Of a stretch of DNA of 64,000 nucleotides, positions 1 to 8,869 are shown piece after piece. Under the pieces are notes generated by a model. It searched no databases. It was not told where the DNA came from and saw only the letters and a program-made list of their open reading frames with translations. The translations under genes were made by a program, and so were the position numbers. Each line of letters starts with the position of its first letter. Positions within the stretch are counted from its first letter, which is position 1. The DNA is from Pseudarthrobacter oxydans. GTDB lineage: Bacteria; Actinomycetota; Actinomycetes; Actinomycetales; Micrococcaceae. Location of the stretch: NCBI RefSeq assembly GCF_034258515.1, contig NZ_CP139438.1:3224001-3288000 (forward strand). The letters run 5' to 3'.

Positions 1-55
1 CACCGGCCGCCTCGACGGCGCCGGGGCGCGACAGCAGGGGGCTGGGAGTAGTCAT
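1..55 (-). CDS. YgfZ/GcvT-like folate-binding protein, N-terminal fragment
   Basis: Only the first 18 codons lie in the window. The ATG complements 53-55 and the reading begins MTTPSPLLSRPGAVEAAG. This N-terminus (SPLLSRPGAV) resembles actinobacterial YgfZ/CAF17-type proteins, tetrahydrofolate-binding factors that help assemble or repair Fe-S enzymes. The neighbouring nitrobindin-like gene on the same strand fits the mycobacterial order as I remember it (Rv0811c-Rv0813c). The rest of the gene lies beyond base 1, so no catalytic region can be checked and the call depends on 18 residues and context. Confidence 0.5.
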   Translation of the reverse strand, partial: MTTPSPLLSRPGAVEAAG

Positions 56-155
56 ATGTAGTAGAAGTCCTTGGGGCTCGGCGGTATTCCGGATTCTTGC
101 AAATCGACGCGGGATCCCGCCGCCTGCGCCCTCAGCGCCGAAGGACGGGGAGGGG

Positions 156-764
156 TCAGGAGACCTTTTTCAGGAAGGCCGAGGCATGCGCTTCCAGGCC
201 TTTTCCGTCCTTGCCGCCAACGGCGACGTCCCACCGCCACAGGAGGTTTCCGTCCACCAGGCCGAAGATGCGCGTGGCGGCGCTGTAGTCCTTGGAGTGG
301 CTGCCGCGCATGACCATATCCGTGGTGAGCTGGATCTGCGGGCCCTTGATCTGCCCGTAGTAGAGCTCGGAAATGCCGCCGGGGTGCGAAATGGACACCG
401 AGATGTCGAACCCGCCCTCGCTGTTGCGCAGGGCCTCCACTTCGTCGGCACTCTTCAGCGCCGGAACGATGTCCGCGGGGATCAGGCCCGGGCCGCCGTC
501 GGCATCAAGCTGTTTGCGCTCCAGCGCCCAGAAACCGGTCTCGACGGTGAGCGGCCGCAGGCGCGTGCCGTCGTCGTCCGTCAGCCAGCTCTCCGCGCGG
601 TACTGAAGGTACGGCAGCCCGTTGTGCGTGAAGGACACGTGCTGCAGGAAATGCTCCGAGTCCTCGTCCCCGCTGCCGAGGCGGCCGCGGCCTTCCCACT
701 CACCAATGAGCCAGGAAAGCGGAACAAGTTCGGGAGTCAGGTCTGTAGGAATCTCAATGGGCAC
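156..764 (-). CDS. nitrobindin-like haem-binding (FABP-fold) protein
   Basis: This 202-residue protein has the GxWxGxG signature of bacterial nitrobindins (LIGEWEGRGRLGS, about residues 18-30) and ends with the family's conserved stretch (GLVDGNLLWRWDVAV, then a His in LEAHASAF). Nitrobindins are ten-stranded beta-barrels related to THAP4 that bind ferric haem and are linked to NO or peroxynitrite handling; the C-terminal His is the expected haem ligand. The start is a GTG preceded by a GAGG Shine-Dalgarno-like run. It sits upstream of the partial ygfZ on the same strand. Function is inferred from family; the physiological substrate is unknown. Confidence 0.85.
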   Translation of the reverse strand: MPIEIPTDLTPELVPLSWLIGEWEGRGRLGSGDEDSEHFLQHVSFTHNGLPYLQYRAESWLTDDDGTRLRPLTVETGFWALERKQLDADGGPGLIPADIVPALKSADEVEALRNSEGGFDISVSISHPGGISELYYGQIKGPQIQLTTDMVMRGSHSKDYSAATRIFGLVDGNLLWRWDVAVGGKDGKGLEAHASAFLKKVS

Positions 765-805
765 TGCGATTACCTCGGGAAACGGCTAGCTCCGGAAAAA
801 GGGGA

Positions 806-919
806 CTACTTCTGGCCTTTGAACAGGCGGTAGACCACGAAGCCGGCGAACCAGGCCATGGCGAGGCTGGCGATGCCGAGCAGGACAAGGAAGAAGATTT
901 CAAATGCAAGTACGGACAT
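806..919 (-). CDS. 37-residue single-pass membrane protein
   Basis: A short reading frame starts at ATG (complement of 917-919) and ends at TAG (806-808). It encodes a hydrophobic helix (FEIFFLVLLGIASLAMAWFA) followed by a basic tail ending YRLFKGQK. The single helix with a positive C-terminal end would give a small inner-membrane protein with its C-terminus in the cytoplasm. It fills the gap between two same-strand genes, and its third codon positions are GC-rich like real genes. I do not recognise a named family. Its function is unknown. Confidence 0.55.
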   Translation of the reverse strand: MSVLAFEIFFLVLLGIASLAMAWFAGFVVYRLFKGQK

Positions 920-936
920 GGTGCCATCCTAACGCG

Positions 937-1704
937 TTAGTAGATGAGTAGTTTGTCTATGAAGTAGGCCAGGGAACCCACCGCCGAGACAGGCGCAAGG
1001 CCCATGCTAAGGGCAGCCTGGATGTTCAGGGGTGCACCGCGAAGCGTTACGAGCCGCCGGAAGCTTGCCAGCACCGCCCCGACGACGACGCCGAAGATGG
1101 CGGCCGGCAGGACCGCAATGTCCGAGAACACCAGTCCGGCAAGGGGCCCGGCCAGGCCGGCCATCACGATTCCTAGGGGTGCCACGACGCTGTCCGGCCA
1201 GCGGATCAGCCCGGCCAGCAGGGCAACCGCGGCACTGATGGCCGCCACCAAGAGCATCTCCCGGACCCCGTTGAACCGAGCGCCCGCTATCCAGCCGGAG
1301 CCCAGGCAGGCGAGCAGCACCCCTGCACAGCATCCCAGGGTGGATTCCAGCCGCTGCGCCTGCCCGGTTCCGCGGATCAGCTGCACCACGAAGACGGCGA
1401 TCATGCCCAGCGCGATGAAGGCGGGGGTCCAGTCCAGGTACCCGGGAGCAGGAGCCAGGCCGGCGCCAACCGCGGCTCCGGCGCCCGGCACGGCAATCAC
1501 CGCAGCCAGGGTCTTCTTGGCAGGAATACGGAGGAAGTGCGGCCAGCCGACGCCGATGGCGGCGGCGATCGCCACCGCAACGCCTACGAGCACCTCGCGG
1601 GAGGTATACACCCCGGCAATGATCGCGGCCAGGCCGGCCATTCCCGCCACGCCGATGGTCCACGAGCCCAAGGACCGCGCAGGCGCCTGCAGTTCCGCCG
1701 TCAC
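937..1704 (-). CDS. polytopic membrane protein, unknown function
   Basis: This 255-residue protein is almost entirely hydrophobic, with about seven to eight predicted helices separated by short loops. Examples are the segments around AAIIAGVYTS, VAVAIAAAIGVGW, FIALGMIAVFVV and AIFGVVVGAVLA. No soluble domain or transport signature is visible. The start is GTG, with a purine-poor leader and no clear Shine-Dalgarno. It is divergent from the glnR-like gene. The family is probably a conserved actinobacterial permease-like protein, but I do not recognise it and assign no substrate. Confidence 0.6.
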   Translation of the reverse strand: MTAELQAPARSLGSWTIGVAGMAGLAAIIAGVYTSREVLVGVAVAIAAAIGVGWPHFLRIPAKKTLAAVIAVPGAGAAVGAGLAPAPGYLDWTPAFIALGMIAVFVVQLIRGTGQAQRLESTLGCCAGVLLACLGSGWIAGARFNGVREMLLVAAISAAVALLAGLIRWPDSVVAPLGIVMAGLAGPLAGLVFSDIAVLPAAIFGVVVGAVLASFRRLVTLRGAPLNIQAALSMGLAPVSAVGSLAYFIDKLLIY

Positions 1705-2043
1705 GCGGAACCCGGCCTGGACTTAGTTTCTGCACTCACTGCGCTGCAATCCCATCCTGGCGTCGACCTGGAAAGGCGGGCCGCCCTTCGCGGAGGGCGT
1801 CGGGGCCCTTGGCTCAATCCTGCCTTATGTGAACGGCATATGTCGCAAAACGTCCCCTCATCCGCGCCGAATCCATGGCTGCGAAGGCCCCGCCGGGTAT
1901 ACTCAAAGCTCAGCTACGCTCCCTGCTGAGGTGGCCGGCCGGCGCCCTGAACAATGGCCCAAGACCCGAGCAGGAAGCCAGTACCGGCCGGTGGAAACCC
2001 GGTTCAGTCGCCCAATGATGCGCGGACGGCCCTTGGAGGAACA
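1705..2043. other. divergent intergenic region upstream of the glnR-like gene
   Basis: The 339 bases separate a leftward membrane protein from the rightward regulator and should contain both promoters. A good GGAGGA ribosome site lies at about 2036-2041, just before the regulator's ATG. I see no convincing small gene, hairpin or repeat. Confidence 0.4.
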
Positions 2044-2742
2044 ATGTCGCACATCCTGCTCTTGACGAACAGCCCTGGCTCTTCGGTAGACATCCTGCCT
2101 GCCCTGGAATTGCTGAACCACCGGGTCCACATCCTCCCCGCCGAGCCCACCGCGCTGCTGGAGACCGATCCCTGCGACATCGTGCTGCTGGATGCCCGCA
2201 AGGACCTGGTGGGCGCCCGCTCCCTCACCCAGCTGCTCAAGGCCACCGGCCTGAGCGCGCCGCTGGTGCTGATCCTGACCGAAGGCGGCATGGCGGCTGT
2301 TTCCTCGGCTTGGGCCGTGGACGACATCGTGCTGGACTCCGCCGGGCCCGCTGAAGTGGAAGCCCGCATCAGGCTGTCTGTGGCGCGCGCCGTCCCCGAG
2401 CAGGAGGACACGCCAACGGAGATCCGGGCCGCCGGCGTCGTCATCGACGAAGCGAGCTACACTGCCCGCGTGAACGGCGCACCGCTCAACCTGACTTTCA
2501 AGGAATTTGAGCTGCTCAAATACCTGGCACAGCACCCCGGCCGAGTTTTCACCCGCCAGCAGCTGCTCACCGAAGTGTGGGGCTATGACTACTACGGCGG
2601 CACCCGCACCGTGGATGTCCATGTCCGGCGGCTGCGGGCGAAGCTGGGCGCCGATCACGAGAACCTCATCAGCACCGTACGCAACGTGGGCTACCGTCTG
2701 ACGTTGGTGCGGCAGCAGGAGGATGAGCTCACCGAGGCCTGA
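2044..2742 (+). CDS. glnR: GlnR-like orphan OmpR-family response regulator
   Basis: This 232-residue protein has an N-terminal receiver-like domain (residues 1-120, with LLDARKD where a phosphoacceptor Asp would sit) and a C-terminal winged helix ending in [35 protein letters not shown] and [10 protein letters not shown]. The closest match I remember is mycobacterial GlnR, which controls nitrogen assimilation, and glnR also precedes mshD in Mycobacterium. No sensor kinase is adjacent, which fits an orphan regulator. I chose ATG 2044 because GGAGGA lies just upstream; an in-frame ATG at 1954 would add a poorly conserved 30-residue extension. Its targets cannot be read from this window. Confidence 0.78.
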   Translation: MSHILLLTNSPGSSVDILPALELLNHRVHILPAEPTALLETDPCDIVLLDARKDLVGARSLTQLLKATGLSAPLVLILTEGGMAAVSSAWAVDDIVLDSAGPAEVEARIRLSVARAVPEQEDTPTEIRAAGVVIDEASYTARVNGAPLNLTFKEFELLKYLAQHPGRVFTRQQLLTEVWGYDYYGGTRTVDVHVRRLRAKLGADHENLISTVRNVGYRLTLVRQQEDELTEA

Positions 2743-2763
2743 GCGCCCGAGCCGCTTCCCGTA

Positions 2764-2769
2764 TAGCCT
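2764..2769 (+). promoter_or_regulatory. -10 box (TAGCCT) for mshD, probably leaderless
   Basis: TAGCCT lies six bases before the mshD ATG and there is no Shine-Dalgarno between them. Transcription would start at or next to the start codon. Confidence 0.45.
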
Positions 2770-2775
2770 TGCCTC

Positions 2776-3747
2776 ATGACTCCAGCGCACCCAGAGAAGT
2801 GGCCCGTCCATGCTGAACGGGGCGCGGTTGACCAGCAGCTGCTGAAGGACTGCCGGGACCTCCTGGCCGCGGCAGAGGAATCGGACGGCAATCCCTCCAT
2901 TTCGGAGCAGACCCAGGTGACCATGCGGGCCGGCGATTCGGCGGAGCACTCAGTGCTGACCCTGGCGCTCTATGCCCCGGACGAGGACTCCGATCCCGCC
3001 AGCGGGCAGGACCTCGCCGGATTTGCCGTGGTGGTGGAATCCCCTGACGGCACCGGAGTGCTGGAGATCGCCGTCCACCCCAGCTACCGGAACCAGGGCG
3101 TGGCGGACCGCCTGGTGGGCGCGCTCAAGGACAGCCGCGGGCTGGACGGGCTGAAGGCATGGTCCCACGGCAACCACGAGGCCGCCGCGGAACTGGCCGC
3201 CCGCTATGGATTTGGGCCCGTCCGTGAGCTCTGGAAAATGAGGATGACGACGGCGGGGGCGGACCTTCCCGAGGCCGTCCTGCCGGAGGGGGTGTCCATC
3301 CGCGCCTTTGTCCCCGGCCAGGATGAGGAAGCCTGGCTGGCCGTGAACCGGGCTGCCTTCGCCCACCACCCCGAACAGGGCAGCCTGACCCGGGCCGACC
3401 TTGAGGCGCGCATGGCCGAGGACTGGTTCAACCCCGAAGGCTTCCTGCTGGCCGAGGACCGGCAGGGCAGGCTGCTTGGGTTCCACTGGACCAAGGTCCA
3501 CCCCCAGCACGGCCCCCACCCCGCCATCGGTGAGGTTTACGCAGTAGGTGTTGCGCCTGTTGCCCAGGGCATGGGCCTCGGCAAAGCCCTCACCGTAGCC
3601 GGCATCAGGTACCTCCAGGACCTGGGACTGCACGCGGTCATGCTCTACACAGATGCCGACAACGCCCCTGCCGTTTCGCTGTACCGGCGGCTGGGGTTCA
3701 CCCGCTGGGACATGGACGTCATGTACGGGCCGGTGGCAGCGGGCTAG
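2776..3747 (+). CDS. mshD: mycothiol synthase (two GNAT domains)
   Basis: MshD acetylates the cysteinyl amine of Cys-GlcN-Ins with acetyl-CoA, the last step of mycothiol synthesis in the cytoplasm. The 323-residue length matches the family. Two tandem GNAT folds are visible: the first has VLEIAVHPSYRNQGVADRLV (about residues 96-115), and the second has VYAVGVAPVAQGMGLGKALT with the classic acetyl-CoA loop (about 254-273), then ADNAPAVSLYRRLGFT. It follows the glnR-like gene after 33 bases, a pairing also seen in mycobacteria. The ATG has no Shine-Dalgarno but a -10 box six bases upstream. The presence of mshD indicates that this organism uses mycothiol. Confidence 0.93.
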   Translation: MTPAHPEKWPVHAERGAVDQQLLKDCRDLLAAAEESDGNPSISEQTQVTMRAGDSAEHSVLTLALYAPDEDSDPASGQDLAGFAVVVESPDGTGVLEIAVHPSYRNQGVADRLVGALKDSRGLDGLKAWSHGNHEAAAELAARYGFGPVRELWKMRMTTAGADLPEAVLPEGVSIRAFVPGQDEEAWLAVNRAAFAHHPEQGSLTRADLEARMAEDWFNPEGFLLAEDRQGRLLGFHWTKVHPQHGPHPAIGEVYAVGVAPVAQGMGLGKALTVAGIRYLQDLGLHAVMLYTDADNAPAVSLYRRLGFTRWDMDVMYGPVAAG

Positions 3748-3875
3748 TCCTGCAAGCGGAGTATCAGGTGCGGGCCGGAAATCAGCGGTCTTCGGCCTGC
3801 TGAATGCTTGTAAGGTTGAAGCAGGACCGCGCAGGCCGGAAGCGCCAGCATCAACCGCCAGGTAAAGGAGATGCC

Positions 3876-6125
3876 ATGAACCCGGAACCTTCCGGATCAG
3901 CCACGTCACAGGATGTTGCAGTGCCGGTGCGTGCCCGCTTCGGTTCCTCGGAGGTTCCGGCGTCGCGCGCCACCCAGGACCGCATTGACATCCCGGAGTT
4001 CGCGCCGAACCTGCAGCCGGAGGGCGACATCCGGCCGGACCGCTTCCTGGACCGGGAGCTGAGCTGGCTCAGCTTCAATTCCCGCGTGCTGGAACTGGCC
4101 GAGGACGCCACGCTCCACCTGCTGGAGCGCGTCAGCTTCCTGTCGATCTTCGCCTCCAACCTGGACGAGTTCTTCATGGTGCGGGTTGCAGGCCTCAAGC
4201 GGCGCATCGCCACCGGCCTGGCTGTCCCCTCCCCCGCGGGCCTCAGCCCCGTGGAGGTGCTGGAACGGATCAGCGAAGAGGCCCACCGGCTGCAGCAGCG
4301 GCACGCGCGGGTCTATGCCGAGCAGCTCCGCCCCGCCCTGGCGTATGAACACATCCACCTCATGCACTGGGACGAACTGGATGAGACCGCCAAGCAGCAG
4401 CTCAGTGTCATGTTCGCCGAGAAGGTGTTCCCCATCCTTACGCCCCTGGCGGTGGACCCGGCCCACCCCTTCCCCTACATCTCGGGGCTCTCGCTCAACC
4501 TCGCCGTGGTGGTCCGCAACCCGGTCAGCGACAAGGAGCTCTTCGCGCGCGTCAAGGTGCCGGACCAGCTGCCGCGCCTGATCTCCATCGACGGTCCCCG
4601 TGCCGGCGCGGTGGCCGGGCGCGTGGCCCGTTTCATCGCCCTTGAGGAAGTCATTGCCGTCCACCTGGACAAGCTCTTCCCGGGGATGGAGGTCCTCGAG
4701 CACCACACCTTCCGCGTCACCAGGAATGAGGACGTTGAGGTGGAGGAGGACGACGCCGAGAACCTCCTGCAGGCCCTCGAAAAGGAACTCCTGCGCCGCC
4801 GCTTCGGCCCGCCTGTCCGGCTTGAAGTCACCAACGACATCAACCCGAACATCCGCGCGCTGCTGATCCGCGAGCTGGGCGTCGAGGAATCCGAGGTCTA
4901 CTCCGTTCCGGCTCCCCTGGATCTGCGCGGGCTGTCCGTGATTGCCGGCATCGACCGTGCCGACCTCCACTACCCCAAGCACGTTCCGCACACCTCCCGG
5001 TACCTCAACGAGTCGGAGACGTCCAAGGCCGCGAACGTGTTTGCCGCCATGCGCCGGCGGGACATCCTGCTCCACCACCCTTACGACTCGTTCTCCACCT
5101 CCGTCCAGGCTTTCCTGGAGCAGGCGGCCGCGGACCCCAAGGTCCAGGCCATCAAGCAGACCCTGTACCGCACGTCCGGCGACTCCCCCATCGTGGACGC
5201 GCTGATCGATGCGGCCGAGGCCGGCAAGCAGGTCCTGGCCCTGGTGGAAATCAAGGCGCGATTTGACGAGCAGGCGAACATCTCCTGGGCGCGCAAGCTG
5301 GAACAGGCCGGCGTGCACGTGGTCTACGGCATCGTGGGACTCAAGACCCACTGCAAGCTCTCGCTTGTGGTCCGCCAGGAGGTTGACGGGCTGCGCCGCT
5401 ACTGCCACATCGGCACCGGCAACTACCACCCCCGGACTGCCCGCTACTACGAGGACCTGGGCCTGCTGACCGCCAACGAGCAGGTGGGCGAAGACCTGTC
5501 CAAGCTGTTCAACCAGCTCTCCGGCTATGCACCCAAATCCACGTTCAAGAGGCTGCTGGTGGCACCCCGTTCCGTGCGTTCGGGGCTGATCGACCGCATT
5601 GAAACCGAAATCCGCAATGCCCGTGCCGGAATCCCCGGCCGCGTGCAGATCAAGGTCAATTCCATGGTGGATGAGGCCATCATCGATTCCCTGTACCGGG
5701 CCTCGCAGGCCGGCGTGAAAGTGGACGTGGTGGTCCGCGGAATCTGCTCCCTCCGCCCGGGAGTGCCGGGCCTCAGCGACAACATCACCGTCCGCTCCAT
5801 CCTGGGCAGGTTCCTGGAACACTCCCGCGTGTTCGCCTTCGCCAACGGCGGGGATCCGGTGGTGTACATCGGTTCGGCGGACATGATGCACCGCAACCTG
5901 GACCGCCGGGTGGAGGCCCTGGTCCAGCTGGCCAGCGCCGACGACATCACCTACGTCCTTGACCTGCTGAAGCGCTACATGGATCCCGAAACCGCGAGCT
6001 GGCACCTCGACAACCAAGGGGTCTGGACCCGGCACCACCTGTCCGACGACGGCACGCCCCTTGAAGACGTCCAGTCCTGGCTGTTGGCCTCCCGCCCCCG
6101 GCAGCGCAGCCTGAGCCGGCGCTAA
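3876..6125 (+). CDS. ppk: polyphosphate kinase 1
   Basis: PPK1 reversibly transfers the ATP gamma-phosphate to polyphosphate through a phosphohistidine. The 749-residue protein starts with the N-domain signature [19 protein letters not shown] (about residues 50-68), continues with [16 protein letters not shown], and has two phospholipase-D-like catalytic domains. The second half holds [20 protein letters not shown], with the autophosphorylated His region, and [19 protein letters not shown] with the second conserved His. ATG 3876 was chosen because AAAGGAG sits five bases upstream; an earlier in-frame start would add an unconserved leader. It is followed 11 bases later by the Nudix gene, the same ppk-mutT1 pairing known in mycobacteria. 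Confidence 0.96.
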   Translation: MNPEPSGSATSQDVAVPVRARFGSSEVPASRATQDRIDIPEFAPNLQPEGDIRPDRFLDRELSWLSFNSRVLELAEDATLHLLERVSFLSIFASNLDEFFMVRVAGLKRRIATGLAVPSPAGLSPVEVLERISEEAHRLQQRHARVYAEQLRPALAYEHIHLMHWDELDETAKQQLSVMFAEKVFPILTPLAVDPAHPFPYISGLSLNLAVVVRNPVSDKELFARVKVPDQLPRLISIDGPRAGAVAGRVARFIALEEVIAVHLDKLFPGMEVLEHHTFRVTRNEDVEVEEDDAENLLQALEKELLRRRFGPPVRLEVTNDINPNIRALLIRELGVEESEVYSVPAPLDLRGLSVIAGIDRADLHYPKHVPHTSRYLNESETSKAANVFAAMRRRDILLHHPYDSFSTSVQAFLEQAAADPKVQAIKQTLYRTSGDSPIVDALIDAAEAGKQVLALVEIKARFDEQANISWARKLEQAGVHVVYGIVGLKTHCKLSLVVRQEVDGLRRYCHIGTGNYHPRTARYYEDLGLLTANEQVGEDLSKLFNQLSGYAPKSTFKRLLVAPRSVRSGLIDRIETEIRNARAGIPGRVQIKVNSMVDEAIIDSLYRASQAGVKVDVVVRGICSLRPGVPGLSDNITVRSILGRFLEHSRVFAFANGGDPVVYIGSADMMHRNLDRRVEALVQLASADDITYVLDLLKRYMDPETASWHLDNQGVWTRHHLSDDGTPLEDVQSWLLASRPRQRSLSRR

Positions 6126-6136
6126 GGGCCACTGTT

Positions 6137-7105
6137 TTGTCGAGCGATGCACTTGTAGCAGACCAGACAGACCACCCGGGGGAACCAGTAGCCGTAACGG
6201 CTGCCGGCGCTTTGCCCTGGCGCGTGGTGAAGGACAAGCTTGAAGTCCTGCTGATCCACCGCCCGCGCTACGACGACTGGTCGTGGCCCAAGGGGAAGAT
6301 CGACGACGACGAGACGGTGCCGGAGTGCGCGGTCCGGGAGGTGCAGGAGGAAATCGGGCTCATCGCCCAGCTGGGCATCCCGCTGCCGCCCATCCACTAC
6401 CACGTGGCCTCCGGCCTCAAGGTGGTCCACTATTGGGCCGTCAAGGCAAACGGGGTCAGAATGCTTCCGGACGGGAAGGAGGTGGACAGCGTCATGTGGT
6501 GCACCCCCGAGAAGGCGGCTGCGCTGCTGTCCAATCCCTCCGACGTCGTGCCTCTTCAGTACCTGCACGACGCGCACAGGCGCGGGGAGCTGGACACGTG
6601 GCCGCTCGTGGTGCTCCGGCATGCCAAGGCCAAGCCGCGTTCATCCTGGAGCAAGGCAGAGGGCGAGCGGCCGCTTGCCGCCACGGGGACACGGCAGGCG
6701 CAGGCCGTCAGCAGGCTGCTGCACGCTTGGAAGCCGCTCCGCGTGGTGACCAGCCCCTGGCTGCGGTGCGTGGCAACAGTGGCGCCTTACGCGAAGGCGG
6801 CGGGGGCGAAGGTGAAGCTCGCGGAGCCGCTCACGGAGCACCGGCACCAGCGGAGCCCCAAGAAAACGGCCGCCGTCATCGAGGGCCTTTTCGACAAGCA
6901 GCGGCCGGTGGTCATCTGCACGCACCGCCCCGCGCTGCCCACCGTGTTCACCCAGCTCGGCCGGCACATGCCGGCGCACCTGCGCGCGCTCCTGCCGGCC
7001 AAGGAGCCGTACCTCTCCCCCGGCGAACTGGTGGTGTGCCACGTGGCTCCAGGCGGGCAGGGACGGGTCGTGGCCGTGGAGCAGTTCAAGCCGTTCGACG
7101 ACTGA
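6137..7105 (+). CDS. Nudix hydrolase fused to histidine phosphatase (MutT1-like)
   Basis: The 322-residue protein joins an N-terminal Nudix domain to a C-terminal phosphoglycerate-mutase-like domain. The full Nudix box is present: G53, E59, then REVQEEIG (67-74). The phosphatase half opens with LVVLRHAKAKPRSSW (about 157-171), the RHG-type motif written RHA. Mycobacterial MutT1 has this architecture and hydrolyses 8-oxo-(d)GTP and dinucleoside polyphosphates, and it lies beside ppk there too. The frame opens with TTG at 6137, partly overlapping a weak AAGGG site at the ppk stop; a later GTG is possible. Co-transcription with ppk is likely. Confidence 0.88.
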   Translation: MSSDALVADQTDHPGEPVAVTAAGALPWRVVKDKLEVLLIHRPRYDDWSWPKGKIDDDETVPECAVREVQEEIGLIAQLGIPLPPIHYHVASGLKVVHYWAVKANGVRMLPDGKEVDSVMWCTPEKAAALLSNPSDVVPLQYLHDAHRRGELDTWPLVVLRHAKAKPRSSWSKAEGERPLAATGTRQAQAVSRLLHAWKPLRVVTSPWLRCVATVAPYAKAAGAKVKLAEPLTEHRHQRSPKKTAAVIEGLFDKQRPVVICTHRPALPTVFTQLGRHMPAHLRALLPAKEPYLSPGELVVCHVAPGGQGRVVAVEQFKPFDD

Positions 7106-7137
7106 ATGTCGCGCAGCGGCTCCCCGGACCGGCCAAG

Positions 7138-7143
7138 TAGACT
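7138..7143 (+). promoter_or_regulatory. -10 box (TAGACT) for thyA, probably leaderless
   Basis: TAGACT is followed by exactly six bases and then the GTG of thyA. No Shine-Dalgarno is present. Confidence 0.5.
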
Positions 7144-7149
7144 TTAGCC

Positions 7150-7953
7150 GTGAGCATCCCAACGCCTTATGAAGACCTCCTCCGCGATGTCCTGGCTTCC
7201 GGCACGCACAAATCGGACCGCACCGGAACCGGAACCACCAGCGTTTTCGGCCGCCAAATACGCTTCGACCTGACGAAGGGTTTCCCGCTGATCACCACCA
7301 AGCGGGTGCACTTCAAGTCCGTGGCAGTAGAGCTCCTGTGGTTCCTGCGCGGTGAGACGAACATCAAATGGATGCAGGACCAGGGCGTCACCATCTGGAA
7401 CGAATGGGCCGACGCCGATGGCGACCTCGGACCTGTCTACGGTGTGCAGTGGCGCAGCTGGCCCACTCCCGACGGCGGCCACATTGACCAGATCGCGGAG
7501 CTGATCGACAACCTGAAGGCCAACCCCGACTCACGCCGGCACATCGTGTCCGCCTGGAACGTCTCCGAGCTCCAGGACATGGCCCTGCCCCCGTGCCACG
7601 CCTTCTTCCAGTTCTATGTGGCTGACGGCAAGCTGTCCTGCCAGCTGTACCAGCGCTCCGCGGACATGTTCCTGGGCGTCCCCTTCAACATTGCCTCCTA
7701 CTCGCTGCTCACCTGCATGGTGGCGCAGCAGGTGGGGCTGGAGCCCGGCGAGTTCATCTGGACCGGCGGAGACGTCCACATTTACGAGAACCACATGGAC
7801 CAGGTCCTCAAGCAGCTGGAACGGGAGCCGTACGAGTACCCGCAGCTGAGGATCACCCGCAAGCCGGCGTCGATCTTCGACTACACGCTGGAAGACTTCG
7901 AAGTGGTGGGCTACAAACACCACCCGACCATTAAGGCCCCGATCGCCGTATGA
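7150..7953 (+). CDS. thyA: thymidylate synthase
   Basis: ThyA methylates dUMP to dTMP with methylene-tetrahydrofolate, releasing dihydrofolate. The 267-residue protein has family-typical length, the N-terminal [20 protein letters not shown] motif, the phosphate-binding RR pair ([11 protein letters not shown], about 128-138) and the catalytic Cys149 in [24 protein letters not shown] and HIYENHMDQ are also conserved. The start is GTG, apparently leaderless. It overlaps the next gene by four bases (ATGA), so synthase and the reductase that regenerates tetrahydrofolate are translationally coupled. Confidence 0.97.
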   Translation: MSIPTPYEDLLRDVLASGTHKSDRTGTGTTSVFGRQIRFDLTKGFPLITTKRVHFKSVAVELLWFLRGETNIKWMQDQGVTIWNEWADADGDLGPVYGVQWRSWPTPDGGHIDQIAELIDNLKANPDSRRHIVSAWNVSELQDMALPPCHAFFQFYVADGKLSCQLYQRSADMFLGVPFNIASYSLLTCMVAQQVGLEPGEFIWTGGDVHIYENHMDQVLKQLEREPYEYPQLRITRKPASIFDYTLEDFEVVGYKHHPTIKAPIAV

Positions 7954-8534
7954 GCACCGAGAACTTCACTGACCCGCAGTCCTTCACTGAGGAACTTGCC
8001 GCCTCCGTGACCGGCGTTGGCCTGGTTTGGGCGCAGACCCCGGACGGTGTCATCGGCAAGGACGGCGACATGCCGTGGCACCTGCCGGAGGACCTCAAGC
8101 ACTTCACCCGGCTGACCATGGGCCACCCTGTGATCATGGGCCGCAAAACGTGGCTGTCCTTCCCTGACAAATACCGCCCCCTGCCCGGCCGCACCAACAT
8201 CGTGGTCACCCGGCAGAAAAGCTGGGCCGAAACGCCCGAGGCGAAGGGCGCCGTCGTGGTTCCCTCCCTTGACGACGCACTGCTGGAGTCGCAGTTCGTG
8301 GACGGCGGGGACACGGTCTGGATCCTGGGTGGCGGCGAGATTTTCCGCCAGGCCACCGAGCTCGCCAACGTTGCGGTGGTCACCACCATCGATGTCGAGG
8401 CCGACGGCGACACGTTCGCCCCGGAGCTTGGCACCAGTTGGGAGGCGTCCGTCTCCGTCCCGCCCGACGGGTGGCTCACGGCCGCCAACGGCACGCGCTA
8501 CAGGTTCACCAAATGGTCAAGGACCGAGGGCTAG
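7950..8534 (+). CDS. folA: dihydrofolate reductase
   Basis: This enzyme reduces the dihydrofolate produced by ThyA with NADPH. The 194-residue protein has a roughly 20-residue N-terminal extension, then [20 protein letters not shown] with the Met20-type loop, [20 protein letters not shown] with the catalytic acidic residue, GRKTWLSFP and the NADPH-binding [12 protein letters not shown]. It begins inside the thyA stop (ATGA) and is clearly in the same operon. The extension is typical of some actinobacterial forms. It is chromosomal type with no sign of transfer. Confidence 0.95.
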   Translation: MSTENFTDPQSFTEELAASVTGVGLVWAQTPDGVIGKDGDMPWHLPEDLKHFTRLTMGHPVIMGRKTWLSFPDKYRPLPGRTNIVVTRQKSWAETPEAKGAVVVPSLDDALLESQFVDGGDTVWILGGGEIFRQATELANVAVVTTIDVEADGDTFAPELGTSWEASVSVPPDGWLTAANGTRYRFTKWSRTEG

Positions 8535-8537
8535 GTC

Positions 8538-8756
8538 ATGCTGAAGAAACCGGAAACCCTGTTTGTCCTGGGGTACATGCTTCTCCCCCTCCTGGCTCTC
8601 CTGTCCGCGATTGTTGGGCTCACCATGATTTTGGGCGGGAACAAGATCGCCGGAGCCATCGTGCTGGTGGTGGTGACTCAGGTTTTCGCGTTCGGTGCGT
8701 TCTTCGCCTTGCGTGCCCGAAAAGCCGCTGTGCGGGAGGAATCCGACACTCGCTAG
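8538..8756 (+). CDS. 72-residue two-helix membrane protein
   Basis: This small protein starts 4 bases after the dihydrofolate reductase stop. It contains two hydrophobic segments (about residues 9-33 and 38-60: YMLLPLLALLSAIVGLTMIL and AIVLVVVTQVFAFGAFFAL) followed by a charged tail. It is probably the last gene of the thyA-folA transcript. I do not recognise a characterised family, and no catalytic motif is visible. Inner-membrane location is inferred from hydrophobicity. Confidence 0.65.
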   Translation: MLKKPETLFVLGYMLLPLLALLSAIVGLTMILGGNKIAGAIVLVVVTQVFAFGAFFALRARKAAVREESDTR

Positions 8757-8869
8757 TGGCATTGTCCGCCGATGGGGAGGACACCCCATCGCGCACGTCC
8801 CGGGTTGTTCACTAGGCTGGGGCCTGCAGCGTCAGGGAACGGCTGTTTCAAGAGATTGGGGGATGCCTG

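Noticed and set aside
3906-6152. A 748-residue open frame opposite ppk
   Set aside because: It is a shadow of the GC-rich ppk gene: it covers the gene exactly, has a skewed composition (Asp, His, Gly, Val) and no domain, while ppk itself is fully conserved.
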